Positions 1-8,078 are shown, counted from the stretch's first letter. The stretch is DNA of 64,000 bases from Solirubrobacteraceae bacterium (GCA_025449845.1 JANWIP010000019.1:1-64000), one strand, 5' to 3'. The notes: generated by a model from the sequence alone, not told the origin. A program made the numbers and translations.

Positions 1-287
1 ACGCGACCCCGCCGGTCGACGCATCTACCTGCGCCACAACGCGCCCCACAGCACGACAAAAAGCCCGGACAGACCAGATGCACGGCCCTCCGGGTGCTGT
101 GCGATCACTGTGCCCTCGGAGCGCACCCTCGAGCATGGATCAGCACCTCAGCAACCTCGAAGAAAGCTCGCGCAAGCCCTTGACTTTTCATCCGCAGATG
201 CACGTTGAGCAAAAGCAGACAACGGTCTGCGAATCAAAACTCGTTGGCCGGTTTGGGGGGTTCGCGGTCAGTAAGGGGCATGGTGAT

Positions 288-1466
288 GTGACCGCCTCCA
301 GCATCCCTGCGGACCGCGCCGGCGGCTACGCCCGCTACCTGGAGTCAAAGACGGTGGAGCCCGACCGCGGGGACTACTACCTCACGCCGGAGGGCGACAT
401 GGTGCAGGCCCCCGGCCGGTGGCTGATGGACAAGGAGACGATGGAGCGCCTCGGGGTCAACACCAGCGGCACCGTTGAGGGCGAGGACTTCATCGCGTTG
501 ATGGAGGGCCGCCACCCCACAACCGGCGAATGGCTACGTGCCGTCGGTGCGGGCGGCGGCCGCGGCGGCGGGATCGACGTCACCTTGATTGCCCCGAAAT
601 CCGTGTCCGTCGTCTGGGCGCTCGGGGAAGCGTGGCAGCGCGAAGGGATCGAACAAGCCCACGCCCGGGCGGTGGAGCAGACGATCCTCTATCTCCGCGA
701 GCAGGTGCCCGTGGTGCGTCGCCGCTACGGCGAGGAGGTGATCGAAGAGCAGGCGCGGGATGTGATCGCCGCGGAGTACCGCCACACCACCGCGAGGGGT
801 CTCAGCGGCCACGCCCCCGACCCCCAGATCCATAGCCATGTCGTGATCACCGGCGCGATCCGCCAGGACGACCGCGTAGTCGCGGTCGCGTCGCGTCCGG
901 TGTTCCGTGCGGCGCGGGAGCTCGGCGCGTTCTACCGCTCCACCCTCGCCGATGAGCTGACCCACGAGGGCTATGTCATCGAGCGGGGCACCGGGAAGGG
1001 CGGCCGGTACTTCGAGATCCAGGGTGTCCCTCGTGAGCTGCGCGAAGCGTTCTCGGGGCGCACCCATGAGATAGCGAAGGCCGCGGAGCGGTTCCGTGCC
1101 CGTTACGGTCGCGCACCCCGGGACGGGGAGCTGCGAGGCCTCGCGTTGGAGAACCGCCGCGCGAAAAAGCCCGCGACCCGCGGGGACCTCGCCCGCGCCT
1201 GGCGAGAGACTGCGGAGCCCTCCGAGTTCGGCCCCGGCGAGGTGGTGGGCCTCCTCACACAGCCGGCGCCGCCCGCCGCGGAGCGGGGTGTGCAGGAGCG
1301 CATCGAGGGTGCCCTGACAGAGCAGCACGCGATCTTCACCGCCCCGGAGCTGCGCGCTGTCGCGCTGGAGCAGACCACGGGGGAGATGCCGCCCGACATG
1401 GCGCTCACCCTCGTGCGGGACATGCTCAGCGACCGGCAGATCCTGACCCTTGTGGGCGTCACATGA
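288..1466 (+). CDS. MobF-family conjugative relaxase domain protein (TrwC/TraI N-terminal type)
   Basis: Predicted relaxase that would nick the transfer origin of a mobile element and stay covalently bound to the transferred strand. The N-terminus carries GGYARYL and GDYYLTPEG, where the nicking tyrosines of MobF proteins lie, then APGRWL, and the metal-binding region HTTARG..DPQIHSHVVI with its HxH pair. The tracked ORF opens at 78, but its first 70 residues look unrelated to the family. GTG at 288 has AAGGGG nine bases upstream and gives the expected start, VTASSIPADRAGG. The protein is 392 aa and stops just where related single-chain proteins continue into the helicase, which here is the next ORF with an ATGA overlap. 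The relaxase assignment is firm; whether the separation is natural is open. Confidence 0.85.
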   Translation: MTASSIPADRAGGYARYLESKTVEPDRGDYYLTPEGDMVQAPGRWLMDKETMERLGVNTSGTVEGEDFIALMEGRHPTTGEWLRAVGAGGGRGGGIDVTLIAPKSVSVVWALGEAWQREGIEQAHARAVEQTILYLREQVPVVRRRYGEEVIEEQARDVIAAEYRHTTARGLSGHAPDPQIHSHVVITGAIRQDDRVVAVASRPVFRAARELGAFYRSTLADELTHEGYVIERGTGKGGRYFEIQGVPRELREAFSGRTHEIAKAAERFRARYGRAPRDGELRGLALENRRAKKPATRGDLARAWRETAEPSEFGPGEVVGLLTQPAPPAAERGVQERIEGALTEQHAIFTAPELRAVALEQTTGEMPPDMALTLVRDMLSDRQILTLVGVT

Positions 1467-2887
1467 CCACCTTGAAGGTCCGTGCGCAGGAGCAGGCAAT
1501 CGAACGCCGCGCCGCCACGCTCGCCAAACCAGCCGGAAGGGATGTCGGGGACACCGCCCGCCGGAACGCCAAAAGGGAAGTCGCTGAGCGGATCGGAGCA
1601 CCACTCACCCGGGAGCAGCAGGACGCGCTGCGGACGCTCACCGGCCCTGAGCGTGCCGTCGTGCTCGTCGGCCCCGCCGGGGCGGGGAAGGGCATCGTGA
1701 TCGACGCCGCCGCGCGTGCCGAGCAGCTCGCCGGCCGCGAAACCCTTGGCGTCGCCGTCTCCGGTTCGACCGCGGAGCTTCTCGGCGCAGGAAGCCCAGC
1801 CCTGACCGGGCAGACGACGACGCTCGTCGCGCGCGCCGAGAGCGGCGCCGTCCACGTAGGCTCGGACACCGTCGTGATCCTTGATCAGGCAGGGATGAGC
1901 GATCACACCCGCCTGGACCGGCTCACTGACCTGGTCGAGCGGACGGGCGCAAAGCTCGTCGCGGTCGGCGACGGCAAGCAGCTCCCCTCGATCGGCCCGG
2001 GCGGGATGTTCGACCGCATCACCGCGCACACCCCGACCGCGGAACTCCACGACATCAACCGCACCAACGACCCCGAGGAGCGACGAGCCTGGCAAGCACT
2101 ACGCGCCGGCGAACCAGAGCAAGCAATGGCGCACTACCACGACAGGGGCCAGTTGCAATACCAGGACACCCGCGATGAGGCCGGTGAGCACGCCGTGGAG
2201 CGCTGGCACACCCTCACCCAAGAACACGGACTCCGGGAGGTCGCGTTGATCGCGGACGCCTCAAACCAAGAGATCGACCGCCTCAACGCCCGCGCGCAAC
2301 ACGTCCGCACCCAGCACGGCGAACTCACCGAACACGAGATTCCCCTCCAGGCCGTCCACTACGGGCTGCGCAAAGGTGACCGCGTGGCGTTCACCGCCCA
2401 GCACCGCCCACCCCAAGCACCACGCGTCGAGAACGGCACCCGCGGAGAAATCACCCACATCGACCCCGAACAAGCGCAGGTGACGGTGACGCTCGACGGC
2501 AGCGACCGCCAGATCACCCTCGACGGCGACGACCTGGAGACTCTCCGTCTCGCCTACGCCCAACACATCTACCGCCAGCAAGGCGCGACCGTCGACCGCG
2601 CCGTCGTCGTAACCGGCGGTTGGCAGACCAGCAAAGAGTCCGCGTACGTCGAGGCGTCCCGCACGCGCCACGGCACCGACACCGACTGGTACATCGCCCG
2701 CGAAGACCTCGGCACCCAGGGCGAGGACACCGACCGCACCACACGCCTCGCCGAACGCATGCGCCAAACCCGCCCCCAAACACCCAGCCTCACCTACAAA
2801 GAACTACCCGACCCCACACGCCCAGACTGGCCCCAGCCCACGAACGCCCCGAACACGACCACGAACGCGCACGATGACGAACGATAG
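1463..2887 (+). CDS. TraA/RecD-like conjugative helicase (C-terminal half of a split MobF protein)
   Basis: SF1 helicase half of a MobF relaxase-helicase, expected to unwind DNA during conjugation. The N-terminus (VRAQEQAIERR) is the linker normally found inside single-chain TraA proteins. Walker A is GPAGAGKG near residue 70. The Walker B position near 141 reads LDQAGM where the family usually has DEAGM, so the catalytic Glu is Gln. Motif III (VGDGKQLPSIGPGG) and the C-terminal motifs (QQGATVDRA, YVEASRTRH) are present. It starts at the ATGA shared with the relaxase stop, so translational coupling is possible; one inserted base would also fuse the two frames. The Pro/Thr-rich tail looks disordered. 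No other transfer genes are in the window. Confidence 0.85.
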   Translation: MTTLKVRAQEQAIERRAATLAKPAGRDVGDTARRNAKREVAERIGAPLTREQQDALRTLTGPERAVVLVGPAGAGKGIVIDAAARAEQLAGRETLGVAVSGSTAELLGAGSPALTGQTTTLVARAESGAVHVGSDTVVILDQAGMSDHTRLDRLTDLVERTGAKLVAVGDGKQLPSIGPGGMFDRITAHTPTAELHDINRTNDPEERRAWQALRAGEPEQAMAHYHDRGQLQYQDTRDEAGEHAVERWHTLTQEHGLREVALIADASNQEIDRLNARAQHVRTQHGELTEHEIPLQAVHYGLRKGDRVAFTAQHRPPQAPRVENGTRGEITHIDPEQAQVTVTLDGSDRQITLDGDDLETLRLAYAQHIYRQQGATVDRAVVVTGGWQTSKESAYVEASRTRHGTDTDWYIAREDLGTQGEDTDRTTRLAERMRQTRPQTPSLTYKELPDPTRPDWPQPTNAPNTTTNAHDDER

Positions 2888-2901
2888 GCCCTGCCGCCCG
2901 T

Positions 2902-3192
2902 CTACGGCTGGCGAAAGATGCCGTGCGTGCCGATGCGTCGCCAGATGATGTGCTGCTCGCCCGCCCGCAGCTCATCGCCGTATTCGAAAGTAGCGCGTCC
3001 GTCGGGAGCCCAGGTCATCTCCCAGACGCCTGGGTAGCCCTGGACACGCTTGACGCGCAGGCTTGGCTCGAACCTACCGCGCCGCAGGCAGGCGATGAAC
3101 AGGTCGAGCGCCTTCTCCCAGGCTGCCACCTGCTCGGAGGTTAGGTTCTTATGGTCGCGCAGGAACCGGCGCCGCGCCTGGTAGGTAGGCAC
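2902..3192 (-). CDS. RelE/ParE-like toxin of a type II toxin-antitoxin pair
   Basis: 96-aa basic protein. The body (GRFEPSLRVKRVQGYPGVWEMTWAPDGRATFEYG) and the ending HIIWRRIGTHGIF resemble RelE/YoeB-fold ribonuclease toxins, where a late strand with WRRIGTH-type residues closes the sheet. It starts at GTG, overlapping the stop of the upstream antitoxin by one base (TAGTG), so the pair is translated together, antitoxin first. It sits directly after the conjugation genes on the opposite strand, as addiction modules of mobile elements often do. Toxicity is inferred from fold and context only. Confidence 0.7.
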   Translation of the reverse strand: MPTYQARRRFLRDHKNLTSEQVAAWEKALDLFIACLRRGRFEPSLRVKRVQGYPGVWEMTWAPDGRATFEYGDELRAGEQHIIWRRIGTHGIFRQP

Positions 3193-3434
3193 TAATCCTG
3201 GCGTGCGGCCCGCAGGGCGGCCTTGAGGGCGTCAGCGTCCTCGTAGATCTCGCCAGGATCGCTCGCGGCCTCCCGGTCGGCTTCAAGCTCGCCGGACAGC
3301 CAGTCCGGTGTCCAGAACCACGCCTGCTCCGGATCGATCCGGCCGTCCGAGAGGCTGCGCAGCAACACCCCGGCGCCGTCGACCGTGCTCTCCGGCAGAT
3401 CCTCCACCAGCTCGTGCAGCTCCATCTTCGTCAT
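3192..3434 (-). CDS. Antitoxin partner of the RelE-like toxin
   Basis: About 80 aa, acidic. MELHELVEDLPESTVDGAGVLLRSL is an N-terminal helical dimer or DNA-binding segment, and PEQAWFWTPDWLSGELEADREAASDPG is a toxin-wrapping motif common in small antitoxins of this type. The ORF track extends to 3578 but the extra residues overlap the tRNA scar and look non-coding. ATG at 3434 has GAGAA seven bases upstream, which decides the start; ATG at 3440 is the alternative. The stop overlaps the toxin GTG by one base. Likely autoregulatory, though no operator is obvious. Confidence 0.65.
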   Translation of the reverse strand: MTKMELHELVEDLPESTVDGAGVLLRSLSDGRIDPEQAWFWTPDWLSGELEADREAASDPGEIYEDADALKAALRAARQD

Positions 3435-3579
3435 GCACATATTCTCGCACGCCGGGCGGGGGAGGCAAGGCGACTCTCCCGACGTGCTCTGTCGAAGGCT
3501 GCACCCCAGAAACCGTGTCCCGAAACGTGTCCCCGACTCGGCAGATATGTGGCCACCGGACCCCACCCAACCCGACATT

Positions 3580-3601
3580 ATTTGGCTCTAGAAAGTCAAA
3601 T
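3580..3601. repeat. Imperfect 10+2+10 inverted repeat next to the tRNA-Arg scar
   Basis: Left arm ATTTGGCTCT, 2-nt loop AG, right arm AAAGTCAAAT (8 of 10 positions complementary). Preceded by CATT, so 14 nt (CATTATTTGGCTCT) are identical to the sequence opening the perfect version at 59858-59879, which also sits beside a tRNA 3' half. Probably part of the attachment-site arm of related integrated elements, or a terminator at the element boundary. Confidence 0.55.
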
Positions 3602-3619
3602 CGGCCGCCTGAGGCCCAT

Positions 3620-3661
3620 CTACGGAACCGAAGGTCGGGAGTTCGAATCTCTCCTGGCACG
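3620..3661 (+). other. tRNA-Arg(ACG) 3' half: probable attachment-site (att) scar
   Basis: The sequence matches a tRNA from the anticodon loop to the discriminator base: loop CTACGGA (anticodon ACG), 3' anticodon stem ACCGA, variable loop AGGTC, T stem and loop GGGAG-TTCGAAT-CTCTC, acceptor strand CTGGCAC, then G. The 5' half is missing: no GTGCCAG acceptor strand, D arm or matching 5' anticodon stem lies upstream. Breakage in the anticodon loop is where many tyrosine recombinases cross over, so this is read as an attL or attR core, not a gene. The neighbouring relaxase, helicase and toxin-antitoxin pair fit an element that used this site. Confidence 0.75.
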
Positions 3662-3708
3662 TTCATCGTCGTCTTGTCGTAGATATACGGGGCCCGCTGG
3701 CCCTCGGA

Positions 3709-3894
3709 TTAGCTTAGCTGGAGGAAGCGCGCCCTGAGCCTGAGCGCGAGGCCGCAGACCGCGTAGAGGATGGCGATGCCGATGAGCGTGAACTTGATGG
3801 CTGAGCAGGCAGCGGCGAACGGCGGGGCGAAGCTGCCGCCTTTGCCGGCGAGCGTGAGTAGCAAAGCGACGTTCGGTCGCCCGGCTATATACAT
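3709..3894 (-). CDS. Small single-helix membrane protein, divergent from tetR
   Basis: 61-aa ORF starting with ATG at 3894, inside a perfect palindrome, and reading MYIAGRPNVALLL..FTLIGIAILYAVCGLALRLRA. One clear hydrophobic segment (about residues 33-50) is followed by a basic end, suggesting a single transmembrane helix with the C-terminus inside. No family is recognised. Because the start codon lies within the presumed TetR operator, it is a likely repression target of the divergent regulator. The longer ORF in the track would cross the operator and read antisense to tetR, so it is not used. Confidence 0.5.
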   Translation of the reverse strand: MYIAGRPNVALLLTLAGKGGSFAPPFAAACSAIKFTLIGIAILYAVCGLALRLRARFLQLS

Positions 3895-3914
3895 ACCGGC
3901 CGGCCGGTATGTAT
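3889..3914. promoter_or_regulatory. Perfect 26-bp palindrome: predicted TetR operator
   Basis: Half-site ATACATACCGGCC is followed immediately by its exact reverse complement, centre between 3901 and 3902. It covers the start of the divergent small membrane-protein gene and lies 9 bp before the tetR ATG at 3924. The ACCGG..CCGGT core resembles known TetR-family operators. Its length and perfection would fit two overlapping dimers. Function as an operator is inferred. Confidence 0.75.
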
Positions 3915-3923
3915 GATGGGGAT

Positions 3924-4568
3924 ATGACGTCGCCGGAAACGGGGGCACAGCGTCCCCGCCGCACCCAGGCCGAGCGTCGCGCGGCGACCCGCACGGCCCT
4001 ACTCGACGCATCGATCACCTGCCTCGTGGATGAGGGATACGCAAACACAACGAGGCGGAAGATCCTCGAGCGAGCGGGCGTGACTGCGGGTGCTTTGCAT
4101 CACCACTTCGCAGGGATGTCTGAGCTCCTCAGCGAAGCGGTGCGCCATCTCAGAGCGCAGATCACCCAAGAGATGCTCTCACAGGGACCTCCCGATGCTC
4201 CATCGCTCAAGGGACGCTTGGAGCAGCTCCTGGACCGGATCTGGGCGATGCGCACCGGGCAGCTGTTCCAGGCGCAGGCGGAGCTGCTCCTTGCGGCTCG
4301 CACAGACCCGGAGCTCCGCGCGGTACTCGTGGAGGTGCAGCACGAACTGGCCAGTCTCAACACGACAGCCACCGCCGTCCTGCTCCCCGAGATGAGCGAC
4401 CAGTCCGGTTTTATGCAGGTGATCGACACAGCCCAGGCAGCGATGCGCGGCCTCGCGCTGCTCGCGATCCTCGACGAGGACGAAGCAGAGCGAGCATGGC
4501 CGATTACGCGCCGTCACATCATCCAGCTCAGCGCCCCATTCATCGCCGCCAGCAAGGACTCGCTGTGA
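3924..4568 (+). CDS. TetR-family transcriptional regulator
   Basis: 214-aa one-component repressor. The N-terminal helix-turn-helix is clear: RAATRTALLDASITCLVDEGYANTTRRKILERAGVTAGALHHHFAGMSELL, residues about 20-70. The C-terminal domain is an all-helical ligand and dimer domain without recognisable specificity. ATG at 3924 follows GATGGGG and is preferred over ATG at 3909, which lies inside the palindrome. The stop overlaps a GTG (GTGA), and a three-helix membrane protein gene follows, so the two are probably one transcript. It likely represses itself and the divergent small membrane-protein gene through the palindrome. Confidence 0.88.
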   Translation: MTSPETGAQRPRRTQAERRAATRTALLDASITCLVDEGYANTTRRKILERAGVTAGALHHHFAGMSELLSEAVRHLRAQITQEMLSQGPPDAPSLKGRLEQLLDRIWAMRTGQLFQAQAELLLAARTDPELRAVLVEVQHELASLNTTATAVLLPEMSDQSGFMQVIDTAQAAMRGLALLAILDEDEAERAWPITRRHIIQLSAPFIAASKDSL

Positions 4569-4597
4569 CACCGGACGTTCGCGCTCCGGGAGGACAA

Positions 4598-5065
4598 ATG
4601 TCTCAGGGGTCTCCGTCGAACACCGGCCAAGGCAAGCCGTCGGTCCGGTTCCTCAGGTTGCGGAGGATCTTGATACTGATCGCGACGACGCTTATCGCGA
4701 TCAACATATGGACGGGCGCTCCGATCGCGGCGCTGTGGATCGGCTCGCGGGTCGTGGGACAGCGCGCGCTCAGCATGATCGCTGTGTTCGTCGTCGTCGC
4801 ATCCCTCGCCGTGTTGCTCGGAGCTATGGCGCTTGCCCTGACATGGCTCAACGCGCGCTATGACCAGCTCATCGGGCGTCCTACCGGCGAACGCCGAACG
4901 CCCCCATGGCTGCGCAGTATGCGCGCCGAAGAGGCTGAACTGCTCCGCAAGAAGCACGGCACTACCGCCTTGGAGATGATCGTGGTCGCGAACACCGTCA
5001 CCGCGGTCATCGCGCTAGAGATCTGGTTCTTCTTCTTCGCTAGAAGTCCGCCCCCGGGAGCCTGA
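4598..5065 (+). CDS. Three-helix membrane protein downstream of tetR
   Basis: 155-aa protein of unknown family. Three hydrophobic segments are visible: ILILIATTLIAINIWTGAPIA (about 27-47), ALSMIAVFVVVASLAVLLGAMALAL (about 59-83) and MIVVANTVTAVIALEIWFFFF (about 128-148), with a basic loop between the second and third. ATG at 4598 has GGGAGGA just upstream and is preferred to the GTG at 4565 that overlaps the tetR stop. Context makes it a candidate target or partner of that regulator, perhaps a small-molecule export or envelope-stress protein. No function is assigned. Confidence 0.65.
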   Translation: MSQGSPSNTGQGKPSVRFLRLRRILILIATTLIAINIWTGAPIAALWIGSRVVGQRALSMIAVFVVVASLAVLLGAMALALTWLNARYDQLIGRPTGERRTPPWLRSMRAEEAELLRKKHGTTALEMIVVANTVTAVIALEIWFFFFARSPPPGA

Positions 5066-5117
5066 CGCCTACCTCCGATGCCAGGCGGTGCTGGGTAATG
5101 GACTCGTGCCCTATTTG

Positions 5118-5127
5118 AGCGATCGCT
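5118..5127. promoter_or_regulatory. AGCGATCGCT palindrome upstream of second tetR
   Basis: Perfect 10-bp palindrome 25 bp before the ATG at 5153, followed by TTGAGC and a TAAAGTAAT stretch that could hold a -10 element. It could be an autoregulatory operator for the TetR protein, but a site this short can occur by chance. Confidence 0.3.
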
Positions 5128-5152
5128 TTGAGCATCTGCTAAAGTAATTCTC

Positions 5153-5797
5153 ATGAACAAACGCGCATTGAGCGAGGCAGCAGATAAGGAGGCGGGACTG
5201 AGCGGCACGAAGCTGCAGATTGCCGAAGCCGCCTTGCAGACCCTGAAGACGAAGGGCTTTGCCGGCGCCAGCGCGCGCGCAATCGCTGGCGAGGGGAGCT
5301 TCAACCAGGCGCTGATCTTCTACCACTTCGGCAGCGTGCGAAATCTGCTGCTCGCGGTGCTGGATCTGATCAGCGAGCGCCGTATGGAGGAGTACGGGCC
5401 GACGTTTGAGCGTGCCCGAACCGCCCCCGAGCTTGCCGACCTGGCGCGCACGATCTACGCCGAGGACCTCGAGCGCGGATACATCACGGTTCTCGGTGAG
5501 ATGGTGAGCGCAGGCGTCACCGATGCCAGTCTCGGGGCCGAGGTGGCCGCGCGCATCGAGCCGTGGATTGAGATGGTGCAGCGCAAGGTCGAACAGCTGC
5601 TGAACGGCACGCCCTTTCAGGCGCTGGCTGCCCCGAGGGATCTGGCCTTCGGACTTGTCTCGCTGTATTTCGGCATCGACATGCTCAGCCACCTACAGGC
5701 CGACCAGTCGCGCGCCCAGTCACTACTCGACCTTGCCACGCGCCTCTCGGTGCTTGTGGACGCGGTCCTGCCATCACTACGAGAGGAAATGCCATGA
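5153..5797 (+). CDS. TetR-family transcriptional regulator coupled to an NmrA-like reductase
   Basis: 214 aa. The N-terminal HTH reads KLQIAEAALQTLKTKGFAGASARAIAGEGSFNQALIFYHFGSVRNLL (about residues 20-66); the rest is a helical ligand-binding domain. The stop overlaps the start of the next gene by 4 bp (ATGA), so regulator and reductase are made together. This suggests that the reductase substrate or product is the ligand. No intergenic promoter separates them. The ligand cannot be read from the sequence. Confidence 0.88.
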   Translation: MNKRALSEAADKEAGLSGTKLQIAEAALQTLKTKGFAGASARAIAGEGSFNQALIFYHFGSVRNLLLAVLDLISERRMEEYGPTFERARTAPELADLARTIYAEDLERGYITVLGEMVSAGVTDASLGAEVAARIEPWIEMVQRKVEQLLNGTPFQALAAPRDLAFGLVSLYFGIDMLSHLQADQSRAQSLLDLATRLSVLVDAVLPSLREEMP

Positions 5798-6732
5798 GCG
5801 ACCATACGCCGATTGATCTCGTCACCGGAGCATTCAGCTATTCCGGGAGCCACATCGCCCGCGGACTGCTGGACCGCGGACATCGTGTGCGGACTTTGAC
5901 TTTTCATCCTGACCGCCCACATCCGCTGCAAGAGCGCGTTGAGACATTCACCTATCGATTTGATGACCCTGCCGCGCTGACGCGCAGTCTGCAGGGCGTG
6001 GACACGCTCTACAACACCTTCTGGGTCCGCTTCGATCACGGGCAGACGAGCTTCGCCAACGCGATCGAGAACTCGCGCATGCTGTTCTATGCCGCCAAGG
6101 GCGCCGGGGTCAAGCGCGTCGTGCACGTCAGCATCACCAACCCCTCAGTTGAGTCGCCGCTGCCGTACTTCCGCGGCAAGGCGCTGGTCGAGTACGCCCT
6201 AGCCCAGTCGGGCCTGCGCTACTCGATCATCAGGCCCACCTGGATCTACGGTGGCGAGCGCGATGTGCTGGCCAACAACATCGCCTGGACTCTGCGCCGC
6301 ATGCCCGCTTTCGCGCTGCCTGGCGATGGCGCCTATCTCGTGCAGCCGGTTCACGTCGAGGACCTGGCGCGGATCTGCATCGAGGCCGCCGGTACGGCGG
6401 AGGACGTGGTGCTCGACGCGGCGGGACCCGAGACGATGCCCTTCGGTGAGCTCGTCGCGTTGGTTCGAGAGGCCGTAGACGCGCGCTCGCCGATCATTCA
6501 CATGCCGCCGTCCTTGATGGCCGCGGCGGCGCGTGCGCTTGGTCTGTTCGTGCGCGACGTCGTGCTCACCCCGGATGAGATCAAGGGTCTAACGGCGGGG
6601 CTGCTGGTCTCACACGATGCTCCACTCGGTCAGATCGCCTTCAGCCAGTGGCTTGAGGAAAACAGGACGTCGGTCGGTCGCTCCTACGCCAACGAGCTGG
6701 ATCGTCACTTTGCCATCGAGGCAGCCGCGTAA
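5794..6732 (+). CDS. NmrA-like atypical SDR (NAD(P)-binding epimerase/reductase)
   Basis: 312-aa Rossmann-fold protein. The N-terminus has LVTGAFSYSGSHIARGL, a variant of the GxxGxxG dinucleotide motif. Downstream are VKRVVHVSIT (catalytic Ser region), YFRGK (YxxxK pair), RPTWIYG and VHVEDLA, as in NmrA/NDUFA9-like extended SDRs. Enzymes of this group reduce or isomerise small carbonyl substrates or act as redox sensors, and the substrate is not predictable. ATGA overlap with the upstream tetR marks a two-gene operon. It ends 45 bp before the convergent glycosyltransferase gene. Confidence 0.82.
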   Translation: MSDHTPIDLVTGAFSYSGSHIARGLLDRGHRVRTLTFHPDRPHPLQERVETFTYRFDDPAALTRSLQGVDTLYNTFWVRFDHGQTSFANAIENSRMLFYAAKGAGVKRVVHVSITNPSVESPLPYFRGKALVEYALAQSGLRYSIIRPTWIYGGERDVLANNIAWTLRRMPAFALPGDGAYLVQPVHVEDLARICIEAAGTAEDVVLDAAGPETMPFGELVALVREAVDARSPIIHMPPSLMAAAARALGLFVRDVVLTPDEIKGLTAGLLVSHDAPLGQIAFSQWLEENRTSVGRSYANELDRHFAIEAAA

Positions 6733-6777
6733 TCACGCTTCAGTCCGCCGAGCCCGCGGTCAGCACCGAGCCAGCAA

Positions 6778-8067
6778 TCAGCCGACATCAGCCCCGAGCA
6801 CACGGTCGTAGGCGGCGGCGAGGCGCTCGGCGGCAGCGAGGGTCGAGTAACGCCGCACCAGCTCGGGAGGATGGGAGACCCGGGTGGCCGGAGGTCGGCT
6901 GAGGGGGCCGAGGGCTAGGGCCCGCGCGATGCCCAGCCAATCGCCGGGAGCTACAAGATCCACGGGCGCCTGGCCCCCGGCCGAGGAGGCTTGCTGCTGG
7001 AGGTCGCTCCCCGGCTGGATGTCCCCTTCTGGCTGCTGTAGATCGACCCCAGACTTGGGGTCGTCTTTTGGCGCTCCCACGCCCGCGAGGACCTCGGGGA
7101 TGGCTCCGTTGGTGGTGGTGACGATCGCCAGCCCTGCCGCCATTGCCTCGGCGAGGACCATGCCGAACTGCTCCTCCCAGAAGGCCCTGGGCAGATCGAA
7201 GGGGTGGAGGGCAGCGGTGGCCGAGGACTGACTGGCGAGCACCATCGCCGAAGCCGAGGCGAACAGTGCGGGCATCTGCTCGTAGGGAACACTGCGGATC
7301 TCCACGAACTCGGCGAGTCCGAGCTCAGAGGCATGCGTGCGCAGGCGCATCTCCTCGGGGCCGTTGCCGAGGAGCAGCAGGCGTGGCTGGCAGTGGCCGC
7401 CGCCCGGCAAAGTGACGATGCCTTTGTGTAGCGCGGCCAGCGCTCGCAGCACGTCGTGGTGACCCTTCTCCCACACGAGGCGCCCGGGGGAGATGATCGT
7501 GTGCTCGGTGGGCGCAGGCGCTGGTGCGGGCACGGCGAAGCGCTCAATGTCGATCCCAGGAGCGCATACCTGGATGCGCTCGGGTGCCACTCCCTCCAAG
7601 CGCAGCGCCAGCGCGGCGCGCTCGGTGGCGGGGAGGAAGAGATCGGTGTGCGCCAGCACCTCCTGGCGGTAGCGGCGCGCGTGCGCAGAGCGGTAGGCAT
7701 CCATGTGTGGCAGGGTCTCCCAGACAGTCTGCACGAGGCGAAAGCCGTGACGCGCCTTGCGCCGCGCGGCCTCGGCAGCGAACCAGTAAGAGAGCTCCTC
7801 GGCGTGCACGATGTCCGCCGCGGCAAAGCTCTCCCGCCCTGACAGGTAACGGTCGCCTAGCGCCACGGCACCCACCTCTCCGACGGCCCCACGCGGCAGC
7901 AGATCGCGCAGCGCCCGCACTGGCACCGCCCGTAGTCCCGTGGGCGAGGCGAAGCGGTTGGAGCGCGTGAGCAAATAGGAGACCGCAAAGCGCTCAGGCA
8001 GCTCCCGCCAGGGCGCCAACTCCCAGGGCGTGGCCTGGTGGCCGCGCACGATCAGCACTTGGGGCAC
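6778..8067 (-). CDS. GT4-family glycosyltransferase with an unusual internal linker
   Basis: 429 aa, GT-B fold. The donor-binding half shows ISPGRLVWEKGHHDVLRAL, LLLLGNGPEEMRL, and the EX7E-type region FWEEQFGMVLAEAMAAGLAIVTTTNGAIPEVL. Between that and the C-terminal helices lies a Gln/Asp/Gly-rich stretch (GVDLQQPEGDIQPGSDLQQQ) not typical of GT4 enzymes, encoded by DNA holding the small hairpin GACCCC-AGACTT-GGGGTC. The start is GTG at 8067, 11 bp after the preceding transferase, so this is the last gene of the glycan operon. It should transfer a sugar from a nucleotide donor to a surface-glycan intermediate. Confidence 0.85.
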   Translation of the reverse strand: MPQVLIVRGHQATPWELAPWRELPERFAVSYLLTRSNRFASPTGLRAVPVRALRDLLPRGAVGEVGAVALGDRYLSGRESFAAADIVHAEELSYWFAAEAARRKARHGFRLVQTVWETLPHMDAYRSAHARRYRQEVLAHTDLFLPATERAALALRLEGVAPERIQVCAPGIDIERFAVPAPAPAPTEHTIISPGRLVWEKGHHDVLRALAALHKGIVTLPGGGHCQPRLLLLGNGPEEMRLRTHASELGLAEFVEIRSVPYEQMPALFASASAMVLASQSSATAALHPFDLPRAFWEEQFGMVLAEAMAAGLAIVTTTNGAIPEVLAGVGAPKDDPKSGVDLQQPEGDIQPGSDLQQQASSAGGQAPVDLVAPGDWLGIARALALGPLSRPPATRVSHPPELVRRYSTLAAAERLAAAYDRVLGADVG

Positions 8068-8078
8068 GGCGCCGCAGG

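Noticed and set aside
1-77. Open frame RDPAGRRIYLRHN at the left edge
   Set aside because: Too short to tell a real C-terminus from chance; the frame continues into the relaxase leader before stopping.
534-2095. Two minus-strand ORFs of 356 and 330 aa
   Set aside because: Antisense shadows of the relaxase and helicase.
3283-3666. ORF starting NVPGEIRTPDLRFRR
   Set aside because: This peptide is a common artefact of reading a tRNA T arm on the reverse strand; used here only as a hint of the tRNA scar.
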